Source of the DNA: a virus
IMG/VR virus record: IMGVR_UViG_3300046507_000245
Coordinates: 1 to 54,697 of that record
Strand: one strand, 5' to 3'
Length of the DNA: 54,697 bases
Shown: piece by piece, positions 32,657 to 39,038 of the stretch
Numbering within the stretch: position 1 is the first letter of the stretch
Layout: every line of letters begins with the position of its first letter
Program-made: the position numbers and the translations under genes
Notes under the pieces: generated by a model
Database searches by the model: none
What the model was told of the DNA's origin: nothing
What the model saw: the letters and a program-made list of their open reading frames with translations, nothing else

Positions 32657-33407
32657 CGCGCTTCCTCGCGTCTCGCACCTCGATCACAAAGCGTTTCGAT
32701 TCTGGCGGCGTATCGTCCGGATCGTCCAGACCCTTGCGCAGCCGGTCGTTCTCGATGCGCAGCTTCTCAGCGGCGAGCGCCTTCGTCTCGTCGTCGCGCT
32801 TGTCGTTGTACAGCCCGTAGATGCGGGTCACGGCGTCGAGCGCCTTAAGTCGGTCATCGGTCAGCACCTTGAGACCGTCTTTGCCCTGATGCACGCCGGC
32901 ATAAAGCCTGCGCGCCGCACCCTTCAATCGGCGCGTGTCATGCACATGGATCTTGCCGTGCCCCTCTCCGCCGCACTCAGGGCAGATCGGGTTTGGCTCG
33001 CGGTTGCGGTCGAAGCCGAAACCGCCAATCATGGACGGCTCAGGCTTGCCCTCATTCTCAGCATCGCGCTGCGCTTTCTCGAACTCGCCGTGCGTCCATT
33101 GGTACTCGTGATCCTCGCCCCAGCAGTGGCGGCAGTTCGCTCGCCGGTATTCGACGATCTCATTGACATCGACGTTCGCCAGTTCCCACCAGCGTTGCGC
33201 GATCATTTCGGGCGTGATTGCCGTCTTGCTCGCTAATTCCTTTCGGCGCACGGCCAAATGGGCCACGACGTCAGGTTTCGTCAGGTTCTCTGCGGCGATC
33301 GAACGCGCGGTGCGCTCGCTGTATCCCGCTCGAATCGCCGCTTGTGTGGCGTTCAAGTCGATCAGATACTCGTCCACGAAGCGGCGCTGCTTGTCTGTCA
33401 GCGCCAT
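32649..33407 (-). CDS. terminase small subunit with zinc-ribbon insertion
   Basis: 252 residues. The N-terminus LTDKQRRFVDEYLIDLNATQAAIRAGYSERTARSIAAENL is the terminase_2 DNA-binding domain. In the middle, NCRHC and CPECGGEGH form a CxxC...CxxC pair not present in the short forms of the family, probably a zinc ribbon. A charged C-terminal helix may bind the large subunit. It selects the packaging start site. Confidence 0.92.
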   Translation of the reverse strand: MALTDKQRRFVDEYLIDLNATQAAIRAGYSERTARSIAAENLTKPDVVAHLAVRRKELASKTAITPEMIAQRWWELANVDVNEIVEYRRANCRHCWGEDHEYQWTHGEFEKAQRDAENEGKPEPSMIGGFGFDRNREPNPICPECGGEGHGKIHVHDTRRLKGAARRLYAGVHQGKDGLKVLTDDRLKALDAVTRIYGLYNDKRDDETKALAAEKLRIENDRLRKGLDDPDDTPPESKRFVIEVRDARKRDA

Positions 33408-33644
33408 ACTGGTCCTGTTGAGTGAATTATTTCTTGCGGCTCGCAGCGCATCCGAAGAATCTTTCTTCGATCATGCGATTACAAGTCAATGCGTGTAGGT
33501 GGCCGCGCCCGGCGCCCTAGAACTTCCGGCGAACCGAAAGGGAGGATCAGGCTTCCATGACCGTCACGGCCTGCGGCGGTTACTCGTGAAGCGTCGCGCC
33601 ACCTTATGCTCCGCTGGGCGCGTGACTGCAAGCAGTCGGGGTAA
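33408..33644. other. leader region upstream of terminase, no gene called
   Basis: 237 bases without a convincing gene. On the minus strand a 15-codon frame, a possible -35/-10 pair (TTGTAA, 17 bases, GATTCT) and a short GAAGAA/TTCTTC hairpin can be seen, none strong. No operator copy is present. Confidence 0.4.
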
Positions 33645-33809
33645 TCAGGGCTTGGGGAGCTTGTCCAGCATCAAGGGCATCGGCGGATCGATTGTCACTC
33701 TCACTAGCGCGCCGTCCGCAGCGAGAGTCAGTTGATGCCCTGCCGCTATAGCGTCGGCCATGCAAGGCGCGGCGACGCGGAGTTTTTCTTGAATTTCATC
33801 TGCGCTCAT
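33645..33809 (-). CDS. small hypothetical protein
   Basis: 54 residues (MSADEIQEKLRVAAPCMADA ...) with a strong AAGGAGA ribosome-binding site. Amphipathic helix followed by a beta-like VRVTIDPPMPLML segment. It is the last of a set of small leftward genes before the terminase. Function unknown. Confidence 0.65.
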   Translation of the reverse strand: MSADEIQEKLRVAAPCMADAIAAGHQLTLAADGALVRVTIDPPMPLMLDKLPKP

Positions 33810-33883
33810 TGCGGATCTCCTTGGGTCGCGCAGACTGCCCGTATGTGTTGCCGGGTTCCAGCCCTGACAGTGCGCGCGGTGAA

Positions 33884-33988
33884 TCAGTGCGATACGCGGG
33901 CCGCAACGATGCAGCACAGCGCAAGTGACGGGTATTCGGCTATCAGACAGACGATAGCCAGCATGCAGAACAGGAAAATGGCCGTCAT
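33884..33988 (-). CDS. 34-residue membrane peptide
   Basis: MTAIFLFCMLAIVCLIAEYP and on: almost the whole peptide is one hydrophobic helix with three cysteines. It begins two bases after the stop of the 33991 gene, so coupling is likely. Small size lowers confidence; a lysis or membrane-regulatory peptide is possible. Confidence 0.5.
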   Translation of the reverse strand: MTAIFLFCMLAIVCLIAEYPSLALCCIVAARVSH

Positions 33989-33990
33989 GG

Positions 33991-34206
33991 TCAATGCATC
34001 GTTCGGCTGCGGCCCATGATCTCGATGCCAGCGCCGATTATTTCCTGTTCGTGCTGGCCGTTGAGCATCTCGACGCGGCCGTCGATCGCCGCGCGCCACT
34101 CGGCGGGACTGTCGAGCCCTTGGCGTTCGATGACGGACATCGCGCAAGCCAGCGCATCGCATAGCGCCTGAATGTCCGCGTGGGGGTCGCGTGCGCCGGC
34201 GCTCAT
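33991..34206 (-). CDS. small hypothetical protein
   Basis: 71 residues with GGAGCC upstream. ADIQALCDALACAMSVIERQG and EWRAAIDGRVEMLNGQHEQEI form two helices with a hinge, a common pattern in small phage proteins of unknown role. ATG overlaps the preceding stop by four bases. Confidence 0.65.
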   Translation of the reverse strand: MSAGARDPHADIQALCDALACAMSVIERQGLDSPAEWRAAIDGRVEMLNGQHEQEIIGAGIEIMGRSRTMH

Positions 34207-34307
34207 TTGCTCGGCTCCATCGTCACGTTCATCAGCACGCCCAGGAGAATGCCCACGCCGACGAAGAACAGTGCGAAGCCAGTGCATGCGAGCAGTTCAA
34301 GCGTCAT
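34203..34307 (-). CDS. 34-residue single-span membrane peptide
   Basis: MTLELLACTGFALFFVGVGI and on: one transmembrane helix followed by a short polar end. Both ends overlap their neighbours by ATGA, which strongly supports translation. Function unknown. Confidence 0.6.
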   Translation of the reverse strand: MTLELLACTGFALFFVGVGILLGVLMNVTMEPSK

Positions 34308-34489
34308 TGCATGTCCTCGATCGAAGTCACCGCGGAAAGTGTGTTGTACGCCTCGGCGCACTCAACCTGCTGCGGGTTTTCAGGGTTCACAGCCACCATA
34401 CGGCCACGCATGCCGACGATCTCAAGTTCGATCCCGCCGTGCTCGGCCATCACGCGGCGCGCGACTGCGATTGCTTGCAGGAGGGTCAT
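34304..34489 (-). CDS. small hypothetical protein
   Basis: 61 residues (MTLLQAIAVARRVMAEHGGI ...), coupled by ATGA at both ends. Contains a beta-hairpin-like ELEIVGMRGRMVAV followed by an acidic end. No function recognised. Confidence 0.65.
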   Translation of the reverse strand: MTLLQAIAVARRVMAEHGGIELEIVGMRGRMVAVNPENPQQVECAEAYNTLSAVTSIEDMQ

Positions 34490-34632
34490 GCGTCGCTTTC
34501 CGCGTAATCCTGCAGCTTGTCGAGCGCGTAATCCATCGCGTCGCACGCGTCAATCATTCCGTCCGTGACGAATGCCATCACAGCGAAGACGCCGAGCAGC
34601 GGCCAGCACAGCATGTAAGCGGCGAATTTCAT
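34486..34632 (-). CDS. small membrane protein
   Basis: 48 residues. One transmembrane helix (KFAAYMLCWPLLGVFAVMAF) followed by an acidic amphipathic tail (DACDAMDYALDKLQDYAESD). Overlaps neighbours by ATGA at both ends. Unknown role. Confidence 0.6.
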   Translation of the reverse strand: MKFAAYMLCWPLLGVFAVMAFVTDGMIDACDAMDYALDKLQDYAESDA

Positions 34633-34772
34633 CGTTTTCCCCGAGCGAGTCGCAACTGTTCCTTCTGCTGGCAAAGCACGCATACCGGCTGCCTGACCGA
34701 AGTCGTCTGTTGGCACCGGATGCACGATGTTCGCGTGCGCGCGAACGACTGCCACCACGTGAAGCCGTGCAT
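34629..34772 (-). CDS. 47-residue zinc-knuckle-like protein
   Basis: MHGFTWWQSFARTRTSCIRC and on: two CxxC pairs (SCIRC and VCVLC) 14 residues apart make a compact zinc-ribbon candidate, with a basic C-terminus (LRLARGKR). The ATG overlaps the preceding stop by one base (TGATG) and its stop overlaps the next start. Short zinc peptides of this type are common in phages and often untested. Confidence 0.6.
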   Translation of the reverse strand: MHGFTWWQSFARTRTSCIRCQQTTSVRQPVCVLCQQKEQLRLARGKR

Positions 34773-35020
34773 CAATCACCCCCGAATCTTTTCAGTTCGC
34801 GTTCACGCTCAGCCTTCATCGCGTCAGCAATGAACTGCGCCTTGCGCGCCTTGAATTCTTCGAGCGCCGCACCGTGCGCGGACTCGTAGCCGATCGGCTG
34901 CAGCTCGCGATTCTCCGCAGCCATGCGCCGGTCAGCGCGCGCACCAACGCGGCAGACGGCCACTCCGAGCAGGACGAACACAGTGATGCAAATCAGCGCA
35001 GGGATGAATTTGTCGATCAT
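34772..35020 (-). CDS. membrane-anchored coiled-coil protein
   Basis: 82 residues with a perfect GAGGAG ribosome-binding site. A transmembrane helix (PALICITVFVLLGVAVCRVG) is followed by a charged coiled coil with many Glu, Arg and Lys. The plan resembles an inner-membrane spanin subunit, but it lies 24 kb from the endolysin, so that reading is weak. It heads the leftward small-gene group. Confidence 0.65.
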   Translation of the reverse strand: MIDKFIPALICITVFVLLGVAVCRVGARADRRMAAENRELQPIGYESAHGAALEEFKARKAQFIADAMKAERERELKRFGGD

Positions 35021-35037
35021 TTGCCGCTCCTCGTTGC

Positions 35038-35074
35038 GAAACCACCACAGTATCGGTAGAGAACGAACGTTCTC
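35038..35074 (-). promoter_or_regulatory. operator-like site and 16-base palindrome before the leftward block
   Basis: Positions 35038-35054 read GAAAC-CACCACA-GTATC, one mismatch from the operator consensus. Positions 35059-35074 are the perfect inverted repeat GAGAAC-GAAC-GTTCTC. Both lie in the 5' region of the leftward operon that begins at 35020 and may bind the repressor and a second regulator. No strong -35/-10 pair is visible. Confidence 0.45.
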
Positions 35075-35121
35075 CACTCCAAGCGAAACGTATCCACGAT
35101 CCCGCGTGTCACGAAAACTTC

Positions 35122-35151
35122 TTGCTCGTTGAGATACTTTGATAGTATCCT
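35122..35151 (+). promoter_or_regulatory. promoter with embedded operator
   Basis: -35 TTGCTC (35122-35127), 18-base spacer, -10 TATCCT (35146-35151). The operator GATAC-TTTGATA-GTATC (35133-35149) is perfect and identical to that at 11906. It serves the short operon 35200-35877. Confidence 0.78.
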
Positions 35152-35199
35152 TCATTCATACGCTGACACACGGCAGCGAGACACGACACGGAGCAGATC

Positions 35200-35376
35200 A
35201 TGAACGCAAACGCAAATCTCACCGCTTGGATCGAAACGCATGACGCGCGCGTGATGCGCGACTTCGGCGACAGCCTGGAAGTGCGCTCGGTTGCATGCAA
35301 GGACGGCGTTTCGTTCTACGTGTTCGACACGATCCCGGCTACGCGCTCGGCAGCGCGCGACCTGCTCGGCTACTAA
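35200..35376 (+). CDS. small early protein
   Basis: 58 residues (MNANANLTAWIETHDARVMR ...), first gene after a strong promoter-operator, with GGAG upstream. The pattern LEVRSVACKDGVSFYVFDTI suggests a small alpha/beta fold. Unknown function; a host-modifying early protein is possible from position alone. Confidence 0.7.
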   Translation: MNANANLTAWIETHDARVMRDFGDSLEVRSVACKDGVSFYVFDTIPATRSAARDLLGY

Positions 35377-35389
35377 ACGGAGTCACACC

Positions 35390-35566
35390 ATGATCGAACT
35401 GGACAAGCAATACATCGACGCGGCACTGAGCGCACTGCGTCGCGCATACGACGCACTTCAGAACGGAACGCCCATCGAACGCGGCGTGACCGCGGCAGCA
35501 TGCATCTGCGCGGCGATCGACATCGAAGTGCGCGTTGAACGTCAGCAAGCAAGGGAGGCAGCATGA
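35390..35566 (+). CDS. small early helical protein
   Basis: 58 residues (MIELDKQYIDAALSALRRAY ...), acidic, all-helical, with two cysteines. It follows the previous gene after 13 bases with GGAG, and overlaps the next by four bases. No motif. Confidence 0.7.
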   Translation: MIELDKQYIDAALSALRRAYDALQNGTPIERGVTAAACICAAIDIEVRVERQQAREAA

Positions 35567-35877
35567 ACATGCCGGCCATCGAAACAGAACTGGAAGCGCA
35601 CAACGACCGCATGGCCGCGCGCCACTATGGCGAACTCGACCAGCACGACGCAATGATCGAGCGCGCAGAAGTCATCACCAAGGACCGCATGGCGATGCTC
35701 AAGGATGACGACCTGATCGCCGGTTTTCACTCGGCAGTCGGCAAAGACGCGGCGACGATTCGCGCAGCCTGGCGTGATGACGCGCAGCTCGCAGCGATCG
35801 TGCGGCGTTTAGTGGAATTAGAGATCGCTCGTGATTCGCGCGATCAAGCCGAAAACGAGCAGTTTCCGCGACACTGA
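35563..35877 (+). CDS. small early acidic protein
   Basis: 104 residues, highly charged and helical (ETELEAHNDRMAARHYGELD, RRLVELEIARDSRDQAENEQ). ATGA overlap with the preceding gene and a terminator 73 bases downstream show it is the last gene of a three-gene operon. Function unknown. Confidence 0.7.
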   Translation: MNMPAIETELEAHNDRMAARHYGELDQHDAMIERAEVITKDRMAMLKDDDLIAGFHSAVGKDAATIRAAWRDDAQLAAIVRRLVELEIARDSRDQAENEQFPRH

Positions 35878-35949
35878 GACAGCAAATGATCCCGCAACGC
35901 AATCCGGTGCTGCGGTTATAGCCCGATCTGACGTAACGAGATGTAACTG

Positions 35950-35975
35950 GCCCGCTCTCGAAGCGGGCTTTTTTT
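35950..35975 (+). terminator. rho-independent terminator
   Basis: Seven-base stem GCCCGCT/AGCGGGC, five-base loop and seven T residues. It ends the 35200-35877 operon. Confidence 0.88.
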
Positions 35976-36367
35976 GGTGCCTGACGCGAACGGAATCGAA
36001 CCGCCACCGCAACATCGATCGAGCGCTCGACGATGCCACAGACCTCCAGGGACCGGCATTGACCCAGACAGAAACGCGCAGATACACCGCCCATACACGC
36101 GCCCGGATTTGGTTTTGTAACTGAGAGAGCGGCCGGCGCTGATCTCCGGCATACGGGCCATATTTCGCTTGCGCTACTAGATGGCTTCCCGCATGGATCC
36201 TCACCGCGCATCAGCACTGCGCATTCGCATCTCTAAGATGCGTCCCGCGCGTGACGTATGCCCCTCGACAGCACGTTGCTTCTCGGAACGGTTCTCGCAG
36301 GGCGCATCTTAGAGAGCGCCGGGCCCGCAGACCCGACGCACGGCTTTCCTGTTCGCGCCAGAAAGCA
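35976..36367. other. non-coding region with long inverted repeat and tRNA-like 3' sequence
   Basis: About 390 bases with no supported gene. On the minus strand a sequence GGTTCGATTCC ending in GTCAGGCACCA (35976-36003 region) imitates a tRNA T-arm and 3' end, but spacing and acceptor pairing are wrong, so no tRNA is called. CTCTAAGATGCG (36231-36242) and its complement (36303-36314) form a 12-base stem around a 60-base centre. This could be a structured RNA or a degraded element. Confidence 0.4.
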
Positions 36368-36400
36368 AAAAGCCGCGCTCCATTTTACCGAAGCACGGCC
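36368..36400 (-). terminator. rho-independent terminator, leftward
   Basis: On the minus strand GCCGTGCT...AGCGCGGC (eight pairs with one G-T, 12-base loop) is followed by five T residues. It would end the transcript carrying the 36559 gene. Confidence 0.7.
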
Positions 36401-36416
36401 TGCTGAATAAAAGAAC

Positions 36417-36525
36417 CGCTCAAGCATTTCTGCGAGCGGAAAGTGACCTTGGTAGATCACGGAAGGAACCGAAATGAGGCCCGGGGGAGCCTCATGTCAG
36501 GACAGTGGGTGGAAAACTCCCACTG
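36417..36525. repeat. cluster of three short hairpins
   Basis: Inverted repeats CCGCTC/GAGCGG (36417-36440, with an inner GCA/TGC pair), ATGAGGC/GCCTCAT (36474-36495) and CAGTGGG/CCCACTG (36503-36525) follow each other. They lie in the 3' untranslated part of the leftward 36559 transcript. The second hairpin begins right after a copy of the GGAACCGAAATG leader. Confidence 0.5.
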
Positions 36526-36558
36526 TGGCAACAGTGTACCAATTCCATAACAGTATCG

Positions 36559-36768
36559 TCAAGCGTTATATGCTCCCATCATGGTATCGGTTGTGTTGCA
36601 AAGAATCAGCGCATGCAGCGCGCGGATCGCCTCCTGACGCTTGGCAGCGGGAATGCCCCGGGCTGCCGCACGCACTTCCTCGATTTCGGTCCATGAATTC
36701 GATAACTCAACCTGACCAGCCGAACTGGCCTGGTCCGACCCAGTCGATGCCGTTTGAACACCCGTCAT
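36559..36768 (-). CDS. small protein next to the repressor gene
   Basis: 69 residues. Polar Ser/Thr/Gln-rich N-terminus, then a helical EEVRAAARGIPAAKRQEAIRALHAL segment. It has its own leftward promoter with repressor half-sites about 60 bases upstream and a terminator downstream, so it forms a single-gene unit in the immunity region. It may be a regulator or antirepressor; no domain supports this. The overlapping rightward frame looks unnatural in composition. Confidence 0.55.
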   Translation of the reverse strand: MTGVQTASTGSDQASSAGQVELSNSWTEIEEVRAAARGIPAAKRQEAIRALHALILCNTTDTMMGAYNA

Positions 36769-36823
36769 TCTTCGCTCGCTATCTGTGTTTTTGGGGGATC
36801 GCTTTCAACGAAGCGATACCGTC

Positions 36824-36852
36824 AAGATACTTCTTATCTTTCACGCACGCAA
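36824..36852 (-). promoter_or_regulatory. leftward promoter with operator half-sites
   Basis: On the minus strand -35 TTGCGT (36847-36852), 17-base spacer and -10 TATCTT (36824-36829). GTATC overlaps the -10 exactly as in the rightward promoters; the other arm is GAAAG. A further GTATC lies 11 bases downstream. Confidence 0.6.
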
Positions 36853-36912
36853 GGAATTCCGATACATCCTGTTACTTTTCTTCAACGGCAAATATTACCG
36901 ATCGGAATCAGT

Positions 36913-37350
36913 TTATTTCTGTGATTCGTTCGGCTTTTCCGGCACCAGGGACTCGAGCGGCTTGCCCGTCACCAGCGCGCCGAACACCTTGATCAGAGCT
37001 GATTTGGTGGCCTCTGGCGCCTGCGCATAGAGGTTCATCACCGTCTCCTGAAAAGCGCGCGCGTCGTCGTCATCGGCCAGTGAATCCTTGCTGTGGTCAG
37101 TGTCCATCCAGCCATCCGGCAGGCCCATAGCCCGCTCCATCTTGTCGGCAATCGCCGTGCCGATCACCTTGCGGCCGTTGTTGATCTGCGAAAGGAAAAT
37201 CGGGCCAATTGAGAGGCGCTCGGCGAACTTCTTGAGCATGCCCCGATCAGGCGCATCGGGTACGTCCTTCCTGATCTCGTCCTTGAACTGCTGGAAAAGC
37301 CATTGGAAGTTCCGCGCCCGGATCTGCTCAATTGTTTCTGGTGTCGACAT
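36913..37350 (-). CDS. CI-like repressor without peptidase domain
   Basis: 145 residues. A helix-turn-helix lies at about 38-65 (LKKFAERLSIGPIFLSQINNG), of the Cro/CI type. The C-terminal part is short, acidic and helical (DARAFQETVMNLYAQAPEATKSALIKVF), with no LexA-like Ser/Lys peptidase, so RecA-stimulated self-cleavage is not expected. It is divergent from the Cro-like gene and the best candidate to bind the GATAC-N7-GTATC sites. ATG 37350 has the GGAACCGAAA leader. Function inferred from fold and position. Confidence 0.85.
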   Translation of the reverse strand: MSTPETIEQIRARNFQWLFQQFKDEIRKDVPDAPDRGMLKKFAERLSIGPIFLSQINNGRKVIGTAIADKMERAMGLPDGWMDTDHSKDSLADDDDARAFQETVMNLYAQAPEATKSALIKVFGALVTGKPLESLVPEKPNESQK

Positions 37351-37439
37351 TTCGGTTCCTATGTAGTCCGCAAAAAATCTGCGTGCGCTTTGCGCATTTT
37401 GTAAAGCGAGTCCCGCACATTTCCGCCCCTGCGGATCGC

Positions 37440-37467
37440 GGTATCGCTTATCCGAATGGTGCGTCAA
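37440..37467 (-). promoter_or_regulatory. putative repressor promoter
   Basis: On the minus strand -35 TTGACG (37462-37467), 16-base spacer and -10 GATACC (37440-37445), which coincides with an operator half-site. Another half-site is at 37493-37497. This fits autoregulation of the repressor. Confidence 0.5.
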
Positions 37468-37547
37468 CCGTTTTCAGAATGCAACCCTCCTGGTATCGAA
37501 TCTCTAGCGTTTTCACCGAGTTAGCTAGGTCTTGGCGAGATTTTGCT

Positions 37548-37584
37548 TTGATCCCAACATAGTATCCAATACAATGCTGGTATC
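37548..37584 (+). promoter_or_regulatory. early rightward promoter with two tandem operators
   Basis: -35 TTGATC (37548-37553), 16-base spacer, -10 TACAAT (37570-37575). Two operators, GATCC-CAACATA-GTATC (37550-37566) and AATAC-AATGCTG-GTATC (37568-37584), each one mismatch from consensus, lie 18 bases apart and cover the whole promoter. This is the expected main switch for the early operon. Confidence 0.75.
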
Positions 37585-37609
37585 GCTTCTCAACCCAAGG
37601 GGGAAATGC

Positions 37610-37876
37610 ATGAACGCCAAGGAATGGCACGACAAATACGGTCCTAAAGCTGCGCAGCAAGTGTGCGACAAGCTCGGCGTCACGATCCATTACTGGAAGG
37701 GAATTCTGCACAAAACGAAGCTCGGCGCACAGAACCGCGGCATCAGTCACCAGCGCGCGATGGAGTTGGCGAAGACTAGCGACGAGATCAACGGCGACCC
37801 GATGACGGTCATCGATCTGCTGGGCCTGAGCGATGCGCCCGAGCGCCTGGTCGGCAAGGTGCGAGGTGGGAAATGA
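37610..37876 (+). CDS. Cro-like regulator
   Basis: 88 residues. AAQQVCDKLGVTIHYWKGILH forms a helix-turn-helix-like segment; ISHQRAMELAKTSDEINGDPMTVIDLLGL follows. First gene of the rightward early operon, 26 bases after the second operator, divergent from the repressor, with AAGGGGGAA upstream. The Cro-type role is inferred from position; the fold match is moderate. Confidence 0.7.
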   Translation: MNAKEWHDKYGPKAAQQVCDKLGVTIHYWKGILHKTKLGAQNRGISHQRAMELAKTSDEINGDPMTVIDLLGLSDAPERLVGKVRGGK

Positions 37877-38232
37877 GCTATGTCTATGTGATGGCGAACG
37901 ACGCCATGCCTGGAATTTACAAGGTCGGCTACACCGCCCGTCCGCCTCATATTCGCGCCAAAGAGTTAAGCAAATCGACGAGCGTCCCTTGCGAATTCGA
38001 ACTGGTTTGCTTTGCCAAGTACCCCTGCGCGCGCGAATGGGAGCGCGAATTTCATAAGGTCTTGCAGGGCTACGGCTGCCGAGTATCGGACAGCAGGGAG
38101 TTCTTCAAGGTGGATCTTGAGGAATTGCTGAACATCGTTTTGACCCAGGACGATGTAATCGACGTCTGGCAAGGAGGCGTCGTAAAACACATTCCGGACT
38201 GGTGGACCCGGTACGAGAGGAAGTCGGCATGA
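37873..38232 (+). CDS. GIY-YIG family protein (T5orf172-like)
   Basis: 119 residues. MSYVYVMANDAMPGIYKVGYT followed by RAKELSKSTSVPCEFELV and an AREWEREFHKVLQGYG segment matches the T5orf172/Mug113 branch of GIY-YIG nucleases. Tyr, Lys and Glu of the fold are present. It is coupled to the Cro-like gene by ATGA. It may be a DNA-processing enzyme or a mobile gene settled in the early operon. Confidence 0.82.
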   Translation: MSYVYVMANDAMPGIYKVGYTARPPHIRAKELSKSTSVPCEFELVCFAKYPCAREWEREFHKVLQGYGCRVSDSREFFKVDLEELLNIVLTQDDVIDVWQGGVVKHIPDWWTRYERKSA

Positions 38233-38993
38233 GCATCATTCGCGGTGAGCGCCCACAAAACGGCTTCTACATGCTCAGCAACACGGTAAGCGGCGACAAG
38301 CACTTATCGTGGGCCGCGCGCGGCCTCCTGATATTCCTTCTGAGCAAGCCTGACCATTGGGAAGTGTCGGTCGCGGCACTCGTCAACGAGACGGCCGGCA
38401 GCCTTCGCGGTCCCGGCGGTCACACTAAGCGCGACGGCGTGAAAGCCGTCCTAGCCGAGCTGATGGACGCTGGCTACATGTCTCGCAGCGACAAGCCGAA
38501 ACACAATGCAGACGGCAGTTTCGCAGGTTACGACTACATCGTCTCGGACTATCCGACGCTCAAATCCAACAGCGCACCACCATCACCGGATAAGCCGTCG
38601 ACGGCTGAACCGTCGCCGGTTGAGCCGTCGACGCCTAATCCGACACAAGTAAAGACTGACTCCAAGGAAGTACTGAAAAAGGCAGCAAAGACTGAGAGAG
38701 GCGCGCCCCGCCTCTCCCTACCCGAATGGCTTGATCCGATCTTATGGGAGCAGTGGGTACAGCACCGCCTCAAAGTCAACCGCAAGGCCGTCACGCAGCA
38801 CGCGTTGGAACTCCAGTTGAAGGAGCTTTCTGGATACCAGGCAGCCGGATATAGCCTGCGCCCGATCGTTGAACGGAGCATTGCAGGCGGATGGTCAAGT
38901 TTTCATTTGCGCAAAACCGATACTATGTTAGTATCGTCCAAGGGTAAAAAATCGCTGGAGTCGATGGATTACTCGACTGATTTCTTCAGCTGA
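38229..38993 (+). CDS. phage replication initiator
   Basis: 254 residues. The N-terminal 100 residues (GFYMLSNTVSGDKHLSWAARGLLIFLLS ... VKAVLAELMDAGYM) form the winged-helix DNA-binding domain typical of phage replication proteins. A Pro/Ser-rich linker (PSPDK-PSTAE-PSPVE-PSTPN) is encoded by four 15-base repeats, a likely origin. The C-terminal domain (DPILWEQWVQHRLKVNRKAVT ... GYSLRPIVERSIAGGW) resembles the part that contacts the helicase loader. It lies directly before the DnaC-like gene, like lambda O and P. Confidence 0.85.
   Translation: MSIIRGERPQNGFYMLSNTVSGDKHLSWAARGLLIFLLSKPDHWEVSVAALVNETAGSLRGPGGHTKRDGVKAVLAELMDAGYMSRSDKPKHNADGSFAGYDYIVSDYPTLKSNSAPPSPDKPSTAEPSPVEPSTPNPTQVKTDSKEVLKKAAKTERGAPRLSLPEWLDPILWEQWVQHRLKVNRKAVTQHALELQLKELSGYQAAGYSLRPIVERSIAGGWSSFHLRKTDTMLVSSKGKKSLESMDYSTDFFS
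38580..38639 (+). repeat. four 15-base iterons, putative replication origin
   Basis: Four tandem 15-base units begin at 38580, 38595, 38610 and 38625, sharing CC[AG]TC[AG]-[AC]CG, the last three close to CCGTCGACGGCTGAA. They lie in the middle of the initiator gene, as the four iterons of lambda ori lie in O. A purine-rich, less GC-rich stretch follows. Confidence 0.55.
38907..38937 (+). promoter_or_regulatory. operator and possible promoter inside the initiator gene
   Basis: A perfect operator GATAC-TATGTTA-GTATC (38919-38935) lies near the 3' end of the initiator coding region. TTGCGC (38907-38912) and TATCGT (38932-38937) flank it with a 19-base spacer. It could control the DnaC-like gene separately, or act as a roadblock for the early operon. 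Confidence 0.6.
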
Positions 38994-39038
38994 AAATTTC
39001 TGACGAATGTTGCAAGAATACCAACAAGGGACCGAATA

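Noticed and set aside
33428-33475. Fifteen-codon leftward frame (MIEERFFGCAASRKK) before the terminase
   Set aside because: No clear ribosome-binding site or coupling to the next gene; too short to support.
35976-36062. Possible tRNA on the minus strand (GGTTCGATTCC and terminal CCA)
   Set aside because: Three extra bases separate the T-arm from the acceptor strand, only five of seven acceptor pairs form with the best partner, and no anticodon arm with U33 can be drawn.
36474-36992. Rightward 172-codon frame after a GGAACCGAAATG leader
   Set aside because: Residue composition is unlike a protein, it overlaps a better leftward gene and the end of the repressor gene, and a hairpin sits on its first codons.
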